Assembly: GCA_016709155.1 (NCBI GenBank)
Contig: JADJEI010000013.1
Span: 992,001 to 1,056,000, forward strand
DNA from: Ignavibacteriales bacterium
GTDB taxonomy: Bacteria > Bacteroidota > Ignavibacteria > Ignavibacteriales > Ignavibacteriaceae
Direction: 5' to 3'
DNA length: 64,000 nucleotides
Every line of letters begins with the position of its first letter. The first letter of the stretch is position 1. The notes beneath the pieces are model-generated. The model had not been told where the DNA came from and searched no databases. It saw only the letters and a list, made by a program, of their open reading frames with translations. Positions 36,223-46,346 of the stretch are shown here, one piece after another. The translations under genes were made by a program, and so were the position numbers.

Positions 36223-36981
36223 ATGACCAGAATTCTCTTTATCGTATCCATGTTTTTTTTCATTACTTGTTCATCCAATTTTGCTCAGGATATGAAACCT
36301 GAAGCAGGGAAACTTTACAACGAAGGCAACAGCCAGCTTAATGCAGGAAATTACAACGGAGCAATTGATAACTATAAAAAAGCTTTAGCCATTGAAAAAG
36401 ATTATCGGATTTATTATCAGCTCGGACTTGCAGAAAAAAAAGCTGGAAAGTTGGACGAAGCAAAAAATTCATTAGAAACTTGCCTTCAGTTAAAAAGCTC
36501 TTTTGAAGCTGGGCACAATGCTCTAGGCGGTGTATTTTTTTCAATGGGAAATTATCAAGCGGCGATAGATAATTTTCAAAAAGTACTAAACGAGAGTAAT
36601 AATAGTCAAACAAAAACTAAGGTAAAGAAGAATATCTCTCTTGCCTATGCTAAATTGGGCAGCGTTGCTGTTACAAATGGTGACCCAACAAAAGCGATTG
36701 AAATGTACCAGAAATCAGTCGAGAATAATAATTACGATGCTGCGTATCTTTCGCTTTCCAAACTTTATTCTGAGCTTGGCGAATATGATAAATCAATTAC
36801 AGCCGCAGAGAATGCTTTAAAATACAGAAACTCAATCAGCAGCGGCGGTGCTTATTATTATATGGGAATTTCATATAAAGGAAAAGGCGACATCACCAAA
36901 GCAAAAGAAATGTTGAACAAAGCTAAAACTGATGCTACATACAAAAAAACTGCTGAGTACGAACTTGGTACTCTGAATTAA
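36223..36981 (+). CDS. Exported tetratricopeptide-repeat protein
   Basis: A 252-aa protein with a signal peptide ('LFIVSMFFFITCSSNFAQ'; the Cys here is not in a clear lipobox) and about six TPR units in tandem. Typical units include 'GNYNGAIDNYKKALAIEK', 'YYQLGLAEKKAGKLDEA', 'GNYQAAIDNFQKVL' and 'AYYYMGISYKGKGDITKA'. TPRs form a helical scaffold for protein binding in the periplasm. It lies 35 nt after tRNA-Leu and ends at a terminator, so it is probably transcribed with the tRNA or alone. Partner unknown. Confidence 0.82.
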   Translation: MTRILFIVSMFFFITCSSNFAQDMKPEAGKLYNEGNSQLNAGNYNGAIDNYKKALAIEKDYRIYYQLGLAEKKAGKLDEAKNSLETCLQLKSSFEAGHNALGGVFFSMGNYQAAIDNFQKVLNESNNSQTKTKVKKNISLAYAKLGSVAVTNGDPTKAIEMYQKSVENNNYDAAYLSLSKLYSELGEYDKSITAAENALKYRNSISSGGAYYYMGISYKGKGDITKAKEMLNKAKTDATYKKTAEYELGTLN

Positions 36982-37001
36982 CAAACAATAAATTTTACTA
37001 C

Positions 37002-37025
37002 CCCCGAATGCGGGGTTTTTTTTTT
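37002..37025 (+). terminator. Rho-independent terminator after the TPR gene
   Basis: CCCCG (37002-37006), loop AATG, CGGGG (37011-37015), then ten T (37016-37025). It ends 9 nt before the next start codon. Confidence 0.85.
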
Positions 37026-37034
37026 AATTACAAA

Positions 37035-37658
37035 ATGACTAAAATAACTTTAAGCAGTTTGAGCGAGATTGAATTACTGTCACTTATGTCTGCAAGTGCA
37101 GTACTGCGAAAATATAAATTGCTCGGGATGATATTCGCCGTGCTTAAGGAACGCAATATCAATTTGTTCAAAGTATATGAATCATTATTACAAATTTATC
37201 TTTTCTCAGGTTATCCTAATGCGTTAGTGGCATTTAAATATGCCGGCAAGTATTTTCAATTCGAAAAAATTAAATCCGAAAAAATTATTTTTAGTGATTT
37301 ATCAAAACGAGGGAAACATACTTCTCAAAAAATTTACGGCAACAACTTAGCAAGACTTGTTACTAATGTTAAAAATCTTTCTCCGGATCTTTCTGAATGG
37401 TTTATTTTAGAGGGGTATGGAAAAGTATTGAGTCGAAAAAATCTTTCCCTTAAGGACAGGGAATTACAAATTATAGCCATGCTTACATGCCTTCGTTACG
37501 AAGATCAACTGCTTTCACATATTATTGGTGCATTAAGAAACGGTGCAACAAGCCTTGAAGTTCAAAAAGTTATTTTAAATTTGCGAATATTTAATTCTAA
37601 CAGGATCGTTGATTTTGGTATAGGTATTCTTAACAGATATTTGGAAAAGAAGGGATAA
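37035..37658 (+). CDS. Carboxymuconolactone-decarboxylase (CMD/AhpD-like) family protein
   Basis: A 207-aa all-helical protein with a CMD-like C-terminal region: 'LSRKNLSLKDRELQIIAML' and 'EDQLLSHIIGALRNGATSLEV' followed by 'VILNLRIF'. In the family this region gives CxxC or E/H active-site residues for peroxidase or decarboxylase chemistry. Here no CxxC pair is visible, only 'TCLRYEDQLLSHIIG', so an AhpD-type redox role is unlikely. I use ATG 37035, after the terminator; an in-frame ATG at 37008 falls inside the hairpin. Function unclear. Confidence 0.7.
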   Translation: MTKITLSSLSEIELLSLMSASAVLRKYKLLGMIFAVLKERNINLFKVYESLLQIYLFSGYPNALVAFKYAGKYFQFEKIKSEKIIFSDLSKRGKHTSQKIYGNNLARLVTNVKNLSPDLSEWFILEGYGKVLSRKNLSLKDRELQIIAMLTCLRYEDQLLSHIIGALRNGATSLEVQKVILNLRIFNSNRIVDFGIGILNRYLEKKG

Positions 37659-37844
37659 TTTTTTATTACATAACGGAAGTGTTTTTATTTTTAGCTCCCG
37701 GAGTCTTAAAAAGTTGATGGATTTAACATACTGCTTTAAGTAAATCCCTATATTTCATTTAATGTCTTGACTTTAAGAAAATAAAGATGTTATTTTGAAG
37801 CATTAAAACTGTTAAAAATAACAAATCGGTATGCTCGAATACGA

Positions 37845-40813
37845 ATGAAAATTAAAGTTTGTCTTTTTACACTCTTGCCTCTCTTGCAACTTTTGTCTCA
37901 ATCCCCGACTGAGCGTTTTGATGCAGCGATGGATCTATTCAATCTAAAATTATTTGAGCAGGCAAATGAGAAATTTGAACAGGTATTAACCGAACATTCA
38001 CTCTCCGATGAACTATATGCTTCAGCTAAATTTTATTCGGGAGAATCGTTATTTAATCTTGGAAAAAGACGAGAATCGTTATCAACATTTGAATACTTAA
38101 AAGAAAATTTCCGGTGGACTGAATTTCGAATTAAAGCTTTGTATAGGTTAGGAATTATTTATTTTGACCTCAAAGAGTATGAAAACTGCCGGGAAAATCT
38201 AATCACTCTTTTGGATTCATATCCACAAAATGAGAACACAGGTTCGGCGCTATATTGGATAGGAGAATCATACTCAAGACAAAATAAATTAGAAGAAGCT
38301 GTAAAGTTTCTTGAAGAAGCAATTGAGGATAAAAAGAATAATTCTTTTGTAGATTATTCTCTTTTTACACTTGCGAGCATCTATGAGAAAATAGGCGACT
38401 ACGAAAGTGCAGTAATTTACTATGACAAACTTTTATCATATCATAAAGACAGTCCGCTAGCATTGACGGCGCAGATAAGGATTGGAATTTGTTACTTCAA
38501 TTTGAAGGATTACCAATCTTCCATACTCGAATTAAACAACCCCCTGCTATCAGATTTGCCCGAAGAACTTTATTCGCAGAGTCTTTACTTATTAGCTAAT
38601 TCGTATTATCGTGTTCAGGAATATGCTAATGCGGAAAAAAGCTATCTTGAAATCATTAAAGAGTTCCCCGGTTCAAATATTATTTACGAAGCTAAATATG
38701 GCTTGGCATGGAGTTACTTCCAGCAGAAAAAATTTAATGATGCATTCAAAGTGTTTAATTTTCTTTCCGAAGGGAATGATTCAATAGCCGAAAAATCTTT
38801 TTACTGGAAAGCTGAAAGTAAAAGATATGCCGGACAGGAGCTGGAGGCATTTGAACTCTTCACTCAATTCATCAAGCAATATCCGCAAAGTTCTCTCGTG
38901 CAAACAGCACAATATCAGATGGGGGCGCTTTATTACAATAGTAAAAATTATGATTTAGCATCGCGTTATTTGATAACCTCAACTTCATCTGTTGATCCAA
39001 TTATTCGCGCTCGTGCAAATACTCTTCTTGGTGAAATTGAATTGAATAAAAAGCAGTACACTTCTGCAAAAAATTATTTTGAACCCGTACTCTCTATTAC
39101 AGACAATACTTCTGATGTTCAGAAAAGAGCTTTGCTTGGGTTGGGGATTGCACTTTATAATACCGGTCAATTTACAGATGCTATTGAACATCTTTCAGAT
39201 TTCGAAATGCTTGATCCTCTTTTTGAAAAAGATAAAGTTAATTTTTACATTGCAGAAAATTATTATTCGCTTGGAAAGTTTAATGATGCAATAAACCATT
39301 TCCAAAAAGTTGATATTCAAAACCCCGATGTTGGTGCATTGGCTTTATATGGCAAGGCTTACTGTAATTTTAACTTGAATGATTATGAAAATGCTGTTTA
39401 TAATTTTCAGGATTTTATAAAAAACTTTCCATCGAATGATCGAATGATTGATTCAAAACTTAGATTGGCAGAGAGTTACTACGGCGCTAAAAATTATGCT
39501 GCTTCAAGTAAAGTTTATAAAGATTTATTTAAACTTGGCGGTTCGGCAATAAATAATGCAGCCGTTTATTATCAGTATGCTCAAGCATTATATAAAGCGA
39601 ATGAAACGCAATCTGCATTATTGGAATTTCAAAATCTTCAGCAAAAATTTCCATCGTCAGAATTTGCGGATAAATCTTTATTTACTGTCGCCTGGATTTA
39701 TTTTCAAGAGGGTGATTTTAAATCGGCGATTGATAAATATCATAATGTATTGACGAAGTATCCCAAATCCAATCTTGCCCCAATTGTTTATTATTCTATT
39801 GGAGATGCGTTTTTTAATTTGACAAATTATGACTCCGCCATTGTCAATTATGAAAAGGTGATAAGCTTTTATCCAAACTCCAACTTTGTGTTTGATGCTG
39901 TAAATGGCATTCAATATAGTTATGTCGCGCAGGAAAAACCTGGTGAAGCAATTAAACTTATCGAAGGGTTTGTTAATAAAAACCCATCCCTTTCTTTTTC
40001 GGATCAGATTTATTTTAAGAAGGGCGAGATCTATTACAGCAGCCGTGAGTATGAAAAAGCAAAATCAAGTTACCAGGATTTTATTGTCAGATTCCCCAAA
40101 AGCAAAATGATCGCAGAGGCTTACTACTGGCTTGGAAAGAGTGCTCAAAACTTAAATCAAAATGACGAAGCTATTATTTTTTATAAAAAAGTTTTTGATT
40201 TTTATCCTCTTAGCGAATCTGCTTCAGGTGCTGTTATTGAAATTGGAAATATTTACAATCAAATGAAAAATTATGAGGCAGCTGTTCAGATTTTTAATTC
40301 TGCAGAAGATAAGCTTGGTAAATCTCCAAAACTTGCAGAGATAAAGTTTATGAAAGCATTAACATTAATTAATCTAAATGATTTAAATCAAGCCGGCAAT
40401 GTGTTTGATGAAGTGATCCAAAATTACGATGGAACTATTTTCGCCGATAAATCAAAACTGGAAATGGGGATTTTAGCTATCACAACCAAGCAATATGAGA
40501 ATGCTGAATTCTATCTTAAACTCTTAGTTGATAAACGAACTGATGACCTTGGCGCAAAGGCAGCTTACTATCTTGGGTTTTCTTTATTCGAACAAAAAAA
40601 TTTAATGAAGCAATTCTTAATCTTGATAAAGTTCGGGTTTCATTTACGAGCTATGACGAGTGGGTTACTAAGTCATTGCTGCTTCTTGGTGACTGCTACG
40701 TGCAGATAAAAGATTTTAATAAAGCAAAAGAAATGTACCGTGCAGTTGTCATTAAACATAATTCCGATGCATTTGGTCAGGAAGCCAGAGTCAAAATGCA
40801 GGAGCTTGAATAA
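37845..40813 (+). CDS. Large TPR protein of the TonB operon, frameshift near the 3' end
   Basis: After restoring one base this is about 989 aa: a signal peptide ('LFTLLPLLQLLSQ'), then about 20 tetratricopeptide-type units, for example 'QTAQYQMGALYYNSKNYDLA', 'AYYWLGKSAQNLNQNDEA', and 'YSIGDAFFNLTNYDSAIV'. It resembles the long TPR/Tol-Pal-type (YbgF/BamD-like) scaffolds of Bacteroidota. The first frame runs into a nonsense tail at 40709. An extra A in the A-run at 40594-40600 gives 'EQKKFNEAILNLDKV...' and a proper last TPR ending at the TAA at 40811-40813, which overlaps the ATG of the barrel gene. The overlap supports one operon with barrel, HU-SPOR, ExbB, ExbD and TonB. Confidence 0.82.
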
Positions 40814-42402
40814 TGAAAAATTTATTTTTGATCAGCTTTCTAATTTCAATAACAGTTTTTGCTCAGGAAAAAGAAGGGAATAATCCTTCAGTAGAACTCC
40901 CTGATTTTGTAATCACCGGGAAGTATCAAACTTCAGTGCAGGCGGCAAAAAAACTACCCCCTGATTTTGTGTCAACCATTTCCGAAGATTTTCTTAAACC
41001 TTCTTATTCACCGGAAGAAATGGATATTAAAAATATAGAAAACCCGATTGAGAAAGATCTCAAACTATTGGATTCACTAAATTATCTTCAAGGAAAAATT
41101 GATGTCGGTGTTGGGTTGTACTCGATACCGGTGGCTGCACTTTCTTACGCCTACCTTTTTGAAGATGGAATTCTTGAAGGTCATTTTGGGGGTGAATATC
41201 AAAGAGCATATATTGATCAAAGCAGCCGATATGGTTTAAACGGCGGTGCAAAAGTTCAATATCTTATCTGGAAAAATTCCGGATTTCTTACAAACTCACG
41301 AATGACATTAAATGGCGATTACTCTTCAAAAACATTTAAGTTTTTCGGTTCATCAACTCCTGATGAAAAGAGATCACTGAACTCGGGTTATATCAATCTT
41401 TCACTCGATAATTATTCAAATGAAAATTTTAATTATTTATTTAAATTTTCTGACACTTCATCAACTATTTCAGAAGAAAAGTTTTCTGAAAATATTTTTA
41501 ACATACAGTCGTACACAAAATTTATAATAGGTCATTTTAATTTGGGCATGGATCTCAATTATCAAAATCAAACCAAGACAGACAGCATTGGTGATGGAGG
41601 CGAGTCGTTTTTCTTCATCAGACCGAAGTTAGAATTGAGAGTCTCTGATTTTGCGAAAGTTGCATTCGGATTTACATACGGAAACTCAGGTAATGAAAAT
41701 TTTACTTCCCCCTACGCAGCGCTCGCAATGATGCTTGATAAAAATATCTCTCTTTTTGCGGAATATCATCCGGAAGCTGAATTCATTTCAATCGGTTCGC
41801 TCCTTAACAATAATGAATATTTTAATCCGCAAAATTATAACAGAATTTTCATCGAAAAATCTTCAGCGATTAATATTTCTATCAAGTACGAATATGAGCG
41901 TTATTTCCAGATAGATGGAGGAGTTAGATATTATTCTTCATCAAATAATCCCTATTTCTTTTTATCACAAATAAATAAGAAATACGAACTTGGTTTAACT
42001 GAAGCAAAATATTTCAGCGGGTTTATTGATTTTATTTTTCATCCCGGACCGTTCGGAGTGTTTTACGGCTCCACCGAGATTTTAAGTTTGAAGGATACCG
42101 CGAATAATTTTGTTCCATTTGTTCCATCAATAAAAATAAATTTTGCATACGGCTATGATTTTAATTTTGGTTTAACGGGGGAAATTAATTTAGACTATCG
42201 TTCAAGCAGATTTACTGATATAAACAATATAATTGAAATTGATGATTATATTAATTTGAAAATAAAATTAAGCTATTTGTTCCAACATAATTTATTTTTC
42301 ACTATGACTTTTGAAAATTTACTTGACTCACAAAATTATAGGTGGGCAAATTATATCGAACGACCTTTCGATATCACTGCCGGAATTCGTTACATCTGGT
42401 GA
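40813..42402 (+). CDS. Outer-membrane beta-barrel (TonB-receptor-like) protein
   Basis: A 529-aa protein with signal peptide ('LFLISFLISITVFAQE') and a short plug-like stretch 'VELPDFVITGKYQTSVQAAK', similar to TonB-dependent receptor plug starts ('LPDVVVTGK'). The rest is a long run of amphipathic strands ending 'RPFDITAGIRYIW', an aromatic C-terminal barrel end; 'FTMTFENLLDSQNYRWANY' resembles TonB-receptor barrel ends. There is no clear TonB box and no full plug domain, so it could be a plug-poor receptor or a porin. Its place just before a TonB/ExbBD set suggests energised transport. Substrate unknown. Confidence 0.72.
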   Translation: MKNLFLISFLISITVFAQEKEGNNPSVELPDFVITGKYQTSVQAAKKLPPDFVSTISEDFLKPSYSPEEMDIKNIENPIEKDLKLLDSLNYLQGKIDVGVGLYSIPVAALSYAYLFEDGILEGHFGGEYQRAYIDQSSRYGLNGGAKVQYLIWKNSGFLTNSRMTLNGDYSSKTFKFFGSSTPDEKRSLNSGYINLSLDNYSNENFNYLFKFSDTSSTISEEKFSENIFNIQSYTKFIIGHFNLGMDLNYQNQTKTDSIGDGGESFFFIRPKLELRVSDFAKVAFGFTYGNSGNENFTSPYAALAMMLDKNISLFAEYHPEAEFISIGSLLNNNEYFNPQNYNRIFIEKSSAINISIKYEYERYFQIDGGVRYYSSSNNPYFFLSQINKKYELGLTEAKYFSGFIDFIFHPGPFGVFYGSTEILSLKDTANNFVPFVPSIKINFAYGYDFNFGLTGEINLDYRSSRFTDINNIIEIDDYINLKIKLSYLFQHNLFFTMTFENLLDSQNYRWANYIERPFDITAGIRYIW

Positions 42403-42425
42403 CCTGGATAATTAAATTGATTTAA

Positions 42426-44287
42426 ATGAATAAATCAGAACTGATAAAATATTTAGTAAAACTCTCAGGAGTTTCGATCAGCGATTCGAAATTATTTTTT
42501 GAAAGCGTTCTGCGAATTATCAGCAATTCATTGATGCATGGTGATTCGATTAGACTTCCTGACGGAGGGTATTTCCATTTTAGAAAAGCTAAACTCGATA
42601 CTAGATCTGCTTTATTAAAGGACAAGCTTTTCACGGAAAAAGTTCTTGATATTATTATTTATTCTCCTGAAAGAGATTTTAAAAAAACGCAAAGAGAAAA
42701 TCTAATCTTTAATGTACCTGAACCCGATACAGTTATAGTGAATTATCTTGATAGTTATTTCAGCTTTAGTATTGATAAACAATTAATGCCGGTGAATCAA
42801 TCTGATTATGATAGTATTTTTATCCCACGAACATTAGCCGAATTAAAACGATTTATCGAAACAAAAGCGAAAAATTTTTTTGATCAATGTGAAGTAATGA
42901 AAGAACAAAAGCTTCAACCCAACCTCTGGTTATCGGCAGTGATGCTGTGTTCGGCAACCAGAACGAGCCTAACTGGACTGAGTTGACTGTCAAAAATCCT
43001 AAAGATAAAATTGATGAAAAGGGAGGTGCTGACAATATAAACTTTGAAAGTATTACCTGGGATTTCAGTCCAGAATTGGAGAGAGAAATTAAAGAGGATG
43101 AAATTCTTGACTTTACCCACGATGAATTGTTGAACAAGACTATTGAAGATGAAATGGAAAATTTATCCTGGGATTTCGGACTTACTGAGTCTTCAAAAAT
43201 CCTTATTGAAGATGAACATAGTGAGCAATCGAAAGATGAATTTGTGCCTTCCGAAATAAAAGCTGATGAACCAGTAAAATCCATAGAAACAATCGAATCA
43301 ATCGAAACAATAGATCTTTCTTTAGACGACATAGAGAAGCAAATAGAATCATTGTCCGGAATTGTTTTAAATGAAGAGCAAGTTGATGATACAGATAAAT
43401 TTCAACGAGTTGTTGCAGCAGTTGAATCAGAGATAAATAATGAAACAGTTAATGATTCAAAGCAAGCTGAGACTGAACCTGAATCTCCGACAAATACAGA
43501 TTCTTCCTCCAATTCATCTAACGCAGCCCAAAATGCTTATCCAATAGACATAAAAGAAATTGTTAATCAGGTCGCTGAAAAGCGAGGAGAGAAAAAAGAA
43601 GACGAAACTAAAAAGGAATTTCTAAATAAAAAGAATTCGATATTTAAAGAGAAGGATTTCGAAAATAAACGTCATTCTCCATTTTGGCGGGTCTTTATTT
43701 TATCCATTCTGATCACTTCATTTTTTGTCTATTTTTTTATTATTAACAAGACTAGTTCAAGTTCAAGTTCAGGTTCAAGTTCAAGTTCAGGTTATGATGG
43801 AATTGAATCAGATATGGTGGTGGGAGCAAAAATTAATGTTCCAAACTTAATTGTTGAGAGAGGATTTGAAATCCCTGTTACGTATCCTTATCTCAAAGGA
43901 AATTCATTGCGTGTTGCACAATTTAATCCATTGAGTGAAATAAGTTTTCAAAATGAAACTAAAATTAAAGAAGCAAAAGACAGCAGTGAAAACAAACAAA
44001 ATGCTAATATTAAATCTTCTGAAATACAGTTACGCGAAGGACAGGAATATTCGAGTGTAGGAAGAAATATTTTCAAGTATATCGATGGATTTACAGTGCA
44101 GGTCGCATCTTATCAAGCGCTCAACATGGCTGAAGAAGAAGCAAGAAAATATATTAATCGCGGCGAAAATACATTCGTGCAAAAAGTAAATATAAAGGGT
44201 ATGGGAATTTGGTACCGGGTCAATGTAAGCGGCTTCAAAACGTTAGAAGAAGCCCAAAGATTTTCAAACACAATCGCTAATAAATAG
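42426..44287 (+). CDS. HU-like-domain plus SPOR-domain membrane protein, one-base frameshift
   Basis: Restored length about 620 aa. The order is: an N-terminal HU/IHF-like domain ('MNKSELIKYLVKLSGVSISD', 'GDSIRLPDGGYFHFRKA'), a second globular segment, a long acidic, Glu/Asp/Ser-rich linker, one transmembrane helix ('VFILSILITSFFVYFFII', about 420-440), a Ser/Gly-rich spacer, and a C-terminal SPOR domain ('GFTVQVASYQALNMAEEEA', 'GMGIWYRVNVSGFKTLEEAQ') that binds denuded peptidoglycan. The HU/CCDC81-like plus SPOR arrangement is known from Bacteroidota, where the N-terminus is cytoplasmic. The frame breaks near 42919-42921; one extra C gives 'LQPQPLVIGSDAVFGNQNEP'. Probably couples the envelope to a cytoplasmic partner. 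Confidence 0.8.
43754..43792 (+). repeat. Hexanucleotide tandem repeat coding a Ser/Gly spacer
   Basis: Six copies of a 6-nt unit, AGTTCA or GGTTCA, followed by GGT, giving the Ser-rich spacer just after the transmembrane helix of the SPOR protein. Because the unit is two codons, copy-number change alters spacer length without shifting frame. Confidence 0.8.
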
Positions 44288-44295
44288 GAAAAAAA

Positions 44296-44946
44296 ATGAA
44301 TTTACTATCAATATTTCTTAAAGGTGGGTTTATAATGTGGCCGATTCTGCTTTGTTCTATCATTGGACTTGCAGTAATCATTGATCGGTTTATGGTTATT
44401 CGAAAAGCTAAAATAAATATCCCGGCTTTTTTGGTTAGACTTCGAGGACATCTAAAAAAGAAAGATGTTTCGAGCGCAGTTAGTTATTGTATGGAAGAAA
44501 AATCTCCGGTAGCTAATATTGTTCGTAAAGGATTAATGAAATACAAATTTGGACACGAAAGGGTGAAGGAATCAATTGAGAATGCGGGCATACAGGAGAT
44601 TAGCAAATTAGAGAAGGGATTATCGGTGCTTGCAACCGTTGCAGGCATCGCACCCCTCCTTGGATTTCTTGGAACAGTTACGGGAATGATTCAAGCATTT
44701 ATGACGATTGAGGACCTTGCAGGAACTGCCAACCCTGCTGATCTTGCCGGCGGTATTTGGGAAGCGTTAGTAACAACAGCTTTCGGTTTGATAGTAGGTA
44801 TTCCGGCACTCGCTTTCTACAATTATTTTCTATCTGCCGTAAAAAAGGTTGTAGGTGATATGGAAACAGTTGCTAACGATGTTGTTGATATTATTCAGGA
44901 TGATGTGCATTCATCAGATGATACGCCAATCGAAATAGAGATGTAG
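44296..44946 (+). CDS. exbB: MotA/TolQ/ExbB proton channel family protein
   Basis: A 216-aa three-helix inner-membrane protein. Helix 1 is 'GGFIMWPILLCSIIGLAVIIDRF'-like near 10-30 (quoted in outline), helices 2 and 3 lie near 110-135 and 155-180 with 'LLGFLGTVTGMIQAF', the signature loop 'FLGTVTGM', and 'WEALVTTAFGLIVGIPALAFYNYF'-like helix 3. With ExbD it forms the proton channel that energises TonB. Starts 8 nt after the SPOR gene and has an AGGA upstream. Confidence 0.93.
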   Translation: MNLLSIFLKGGFIMWPILLCSIIGLAVIIDRFMVIRKAKINIPAFLVRLRGHLKKKDVSSAVSYCMEEKSPVANIVRKGLMKYKFGHERVKESIENAGIQEISKLEKGLSVLATVAGIAPLLGFLGTVTGMIQAFMTIEDLAGTANPADLAGGIWEALVTTAFGLIVGIPALAFYNYFLSAVKKVVGDMETVANDVVDIIQDDVHSSDDTPIEIEM

Positions 44947-44953
44947 GTAGAAT

Positions 44954-45355
44954 ATGAAATTTAAAATGTCAAATCAGCCTTTAAGTATATTTCAATATTC
45001 TTCTCTAACAGATATTGTTTTTTTACTTCTGATTTTTTTTCTATTAACTTCACAATTTGTTATTCAGACAGGTGTAAAAGTGAAGCTGCCAGGCTCCAAA
45101 ACCAATGAGCAGTCGCTTGCAGCAACAATGATAGTAACTCTAACTGCCGATGGAACAATTTATGCCGGCTCTGAAGTTTGTTCACTTGAGCAGCTTCCAT
45201 CAAAATTAACTTGGCTTAAAGCAGGCACAACTGAAGATAATTTAATAATAAAAGCTGATAAAACTGTCGCGATAGATCTAATGATAAAAGTTATTGATGC
45301 TGCGAAGACTGCGGGTATTGATAAATTTACGATTCAAACAGAAAAGGAAATCTAA
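44954..45355 (+). CDS. exbD: Biopolymer transport protein ExbD/TolR
   Basis: A 133-aa protein with one N-terminal transmembrane helix carrying the channel Asp ('SSLTDIVFLLLIFFLLTSQF', Asp at about 19) and a periplasmic domain ending 'TAGIDKFTIQTEKE'. The phrase 'GVKVKLPGSKTNEQS' after the helix is typical of ExbD. It is the partner of the ExbB just upstream (7-nt gap). Confidence 0.92.
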   Translation: MKFKMSNQPLSIFQYSSLTDIVFLLLIFFLLTSQFVIQTGVKVKLPGSKTNEQSLAATMIVTLTADGTIYAGSEVCSLEQLPSKLTWLKAGTTEDNLIIKADKTVAIDLMIKVIDAAKTAGIDKFTIQTEKEI

Positions 45356-45367
45356 CGGATAAAAATT

Positions 45368-46069
45368 ATGATGACTTATCGAAGCATTAAAAATTTTTCC
45401 TACTCTATTTCTTTGCTGCTTCATTTATTGTTGCTGCTCACTTTTGTATTAGTGCATTTTCCTTTCGATTACCCCCCCCGAGATTTTGTTGAACTATCTT
45501 TTGGTGTTTCAGGTGAGTCAGGCTCATCAGGCTCTATGGGGGAACAGTTTGAAAAAATTGAAGATCTTTCTAAACCTGAAGTAGTGAATCAAACCAAAGA
45601 GACAAACCCAAAAGTTGAAGAAGTTGAACTGCCAAAAGCAAAGAATGTCGAACAGGAAAATATTATCAAACCTGCCGATAAGGAAAAAGAAAAATCTGAT
45701 ATATCTTCTACCAAAAATGAACAAAATAAAAACTCGAAAACCACTACCTCGGGAAGTGGAAATAATGCAATGGGTGAGGGAACGTTTGGCTATGACATTG
45801 ATTGGGGAGGAAATGGCACAAGAAAAATTTATAGTTATGTTTTACCTGAATATCCTGAAGGAGTATCCAAAGAAATAGATATCCGGCTTCGATTCACAAT
45901 TTTACCTGACGGGACCGTGGGGAATATAGCTCTATTAACTAAAGCTGATACAAAACTTGAAAATGCAGCAATAAATTCTTTGCGTCAGTGGAGATTTGAA
46001 GGGCTCCCGGCAACTCAGCAGCAAGTTGAACAAAAAGCAGTTATAGTTTTTCCTTATCGCCTTCAGTAG
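45368..46069 (+). CDS. tonB: TonB-family energy transducer
   Basis: A 233-aa protein: one N-terminal transmembrane helix ('SISLLLHLLLLLTFVLVHF', containing the conserved S-x-x-x-H pattern), a long periplasmic linker rich in Pro, Glu and Lys (about 65-140), and a C-terminal TonB domain ('KIYSYVLPEYPEGVSKEIDI', 'VGNIALLTKADTKLENAA', 'SLRQWRFEGLP') ending 'FPYRLQ'. The TonB domain contacts outer-membrane receptors and passes energy from ExbBD. It closes the operon with the barrel at its head. Its last 29 nt overlap a convergent minus-strand gene. Confidence 0.88.
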   Translation: MMTYRSIKNFSYSISLLLHLLLLLTFVLVHFPFDYPPRDFVELSFGVSGESGSSGSMGEQFEKIEDLSKPEVVNQTKETNPKVEEVELPKAKNVEQENIIKPADKEKEKSDISSTKNEQNKNSKTTTSGSGNNAMGEGTFGYDIDWGGNGTRKIYSYVLPEYPEGVSKEIDIRLRFTILPDGTVGNIALLTKADTKLENAAINSLRQWRFEGLPATQQQVEQKAVIVFPYRLQ

Positions 46070-46340
46070 AAGTATCAGCGTAATAGAACCGGTAGAAAAA
46101 ATATTCGGAAATTGATAGAAGAGTGAGTGAAAAAGTATCTCTGTCAAACTGAATCCCAAAACCTTCTGGTTCAAGGAATAATTTTGTTATCATTGTTGAA
46201 ATTGTCCATCCAACTGCAAATAAAATCCCTATCAAAGCAACATTAGTAAACGCTGAAGAAAGTTTTTCTTCCTGCCATTTTTTTGTGAAAATTATTAAAG
46301 CAAAAATTAAATGAACAAAAAAAATAATAGCAGTAATCAT
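46041..46340 (-). CDS. Small integral membrane protein, unknown function
   Basis: A 99-aa protein with three likely transmembrane helices ('AIIFFVHLIFALIIF', 'VALIGILFAVGWTISTMITKLF', 'LLSISEYFFYRFYY') and no recognised domain. It is followed on the minus strand by two more small membrane proteins, so an operon is likely. It overlaps the 3' end of the tonB gene on the opposite strand. Real gene judged from operon spacing and its membrane pattern; function not predictable. Confidence 0.6.
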   Translation of the reverse strand: MITAIIFFVHLIFALIIFTKKWQEEKLSSAFTNVALIGILFAVGWTISTMITKLFLEPEGFGIQFDRDTFSLTLLSISEYFFYRFYYADTSTEGDKEKL

Positions 46341-46346
46341 AACGAG

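Noticed and set aside
37008..37658. Start of the CMD-like gene at the ATG at 37008
   Set aside because: That ATG lies within the stem-loop of a strong terminator; the ATG at 37035 is the sensible start.
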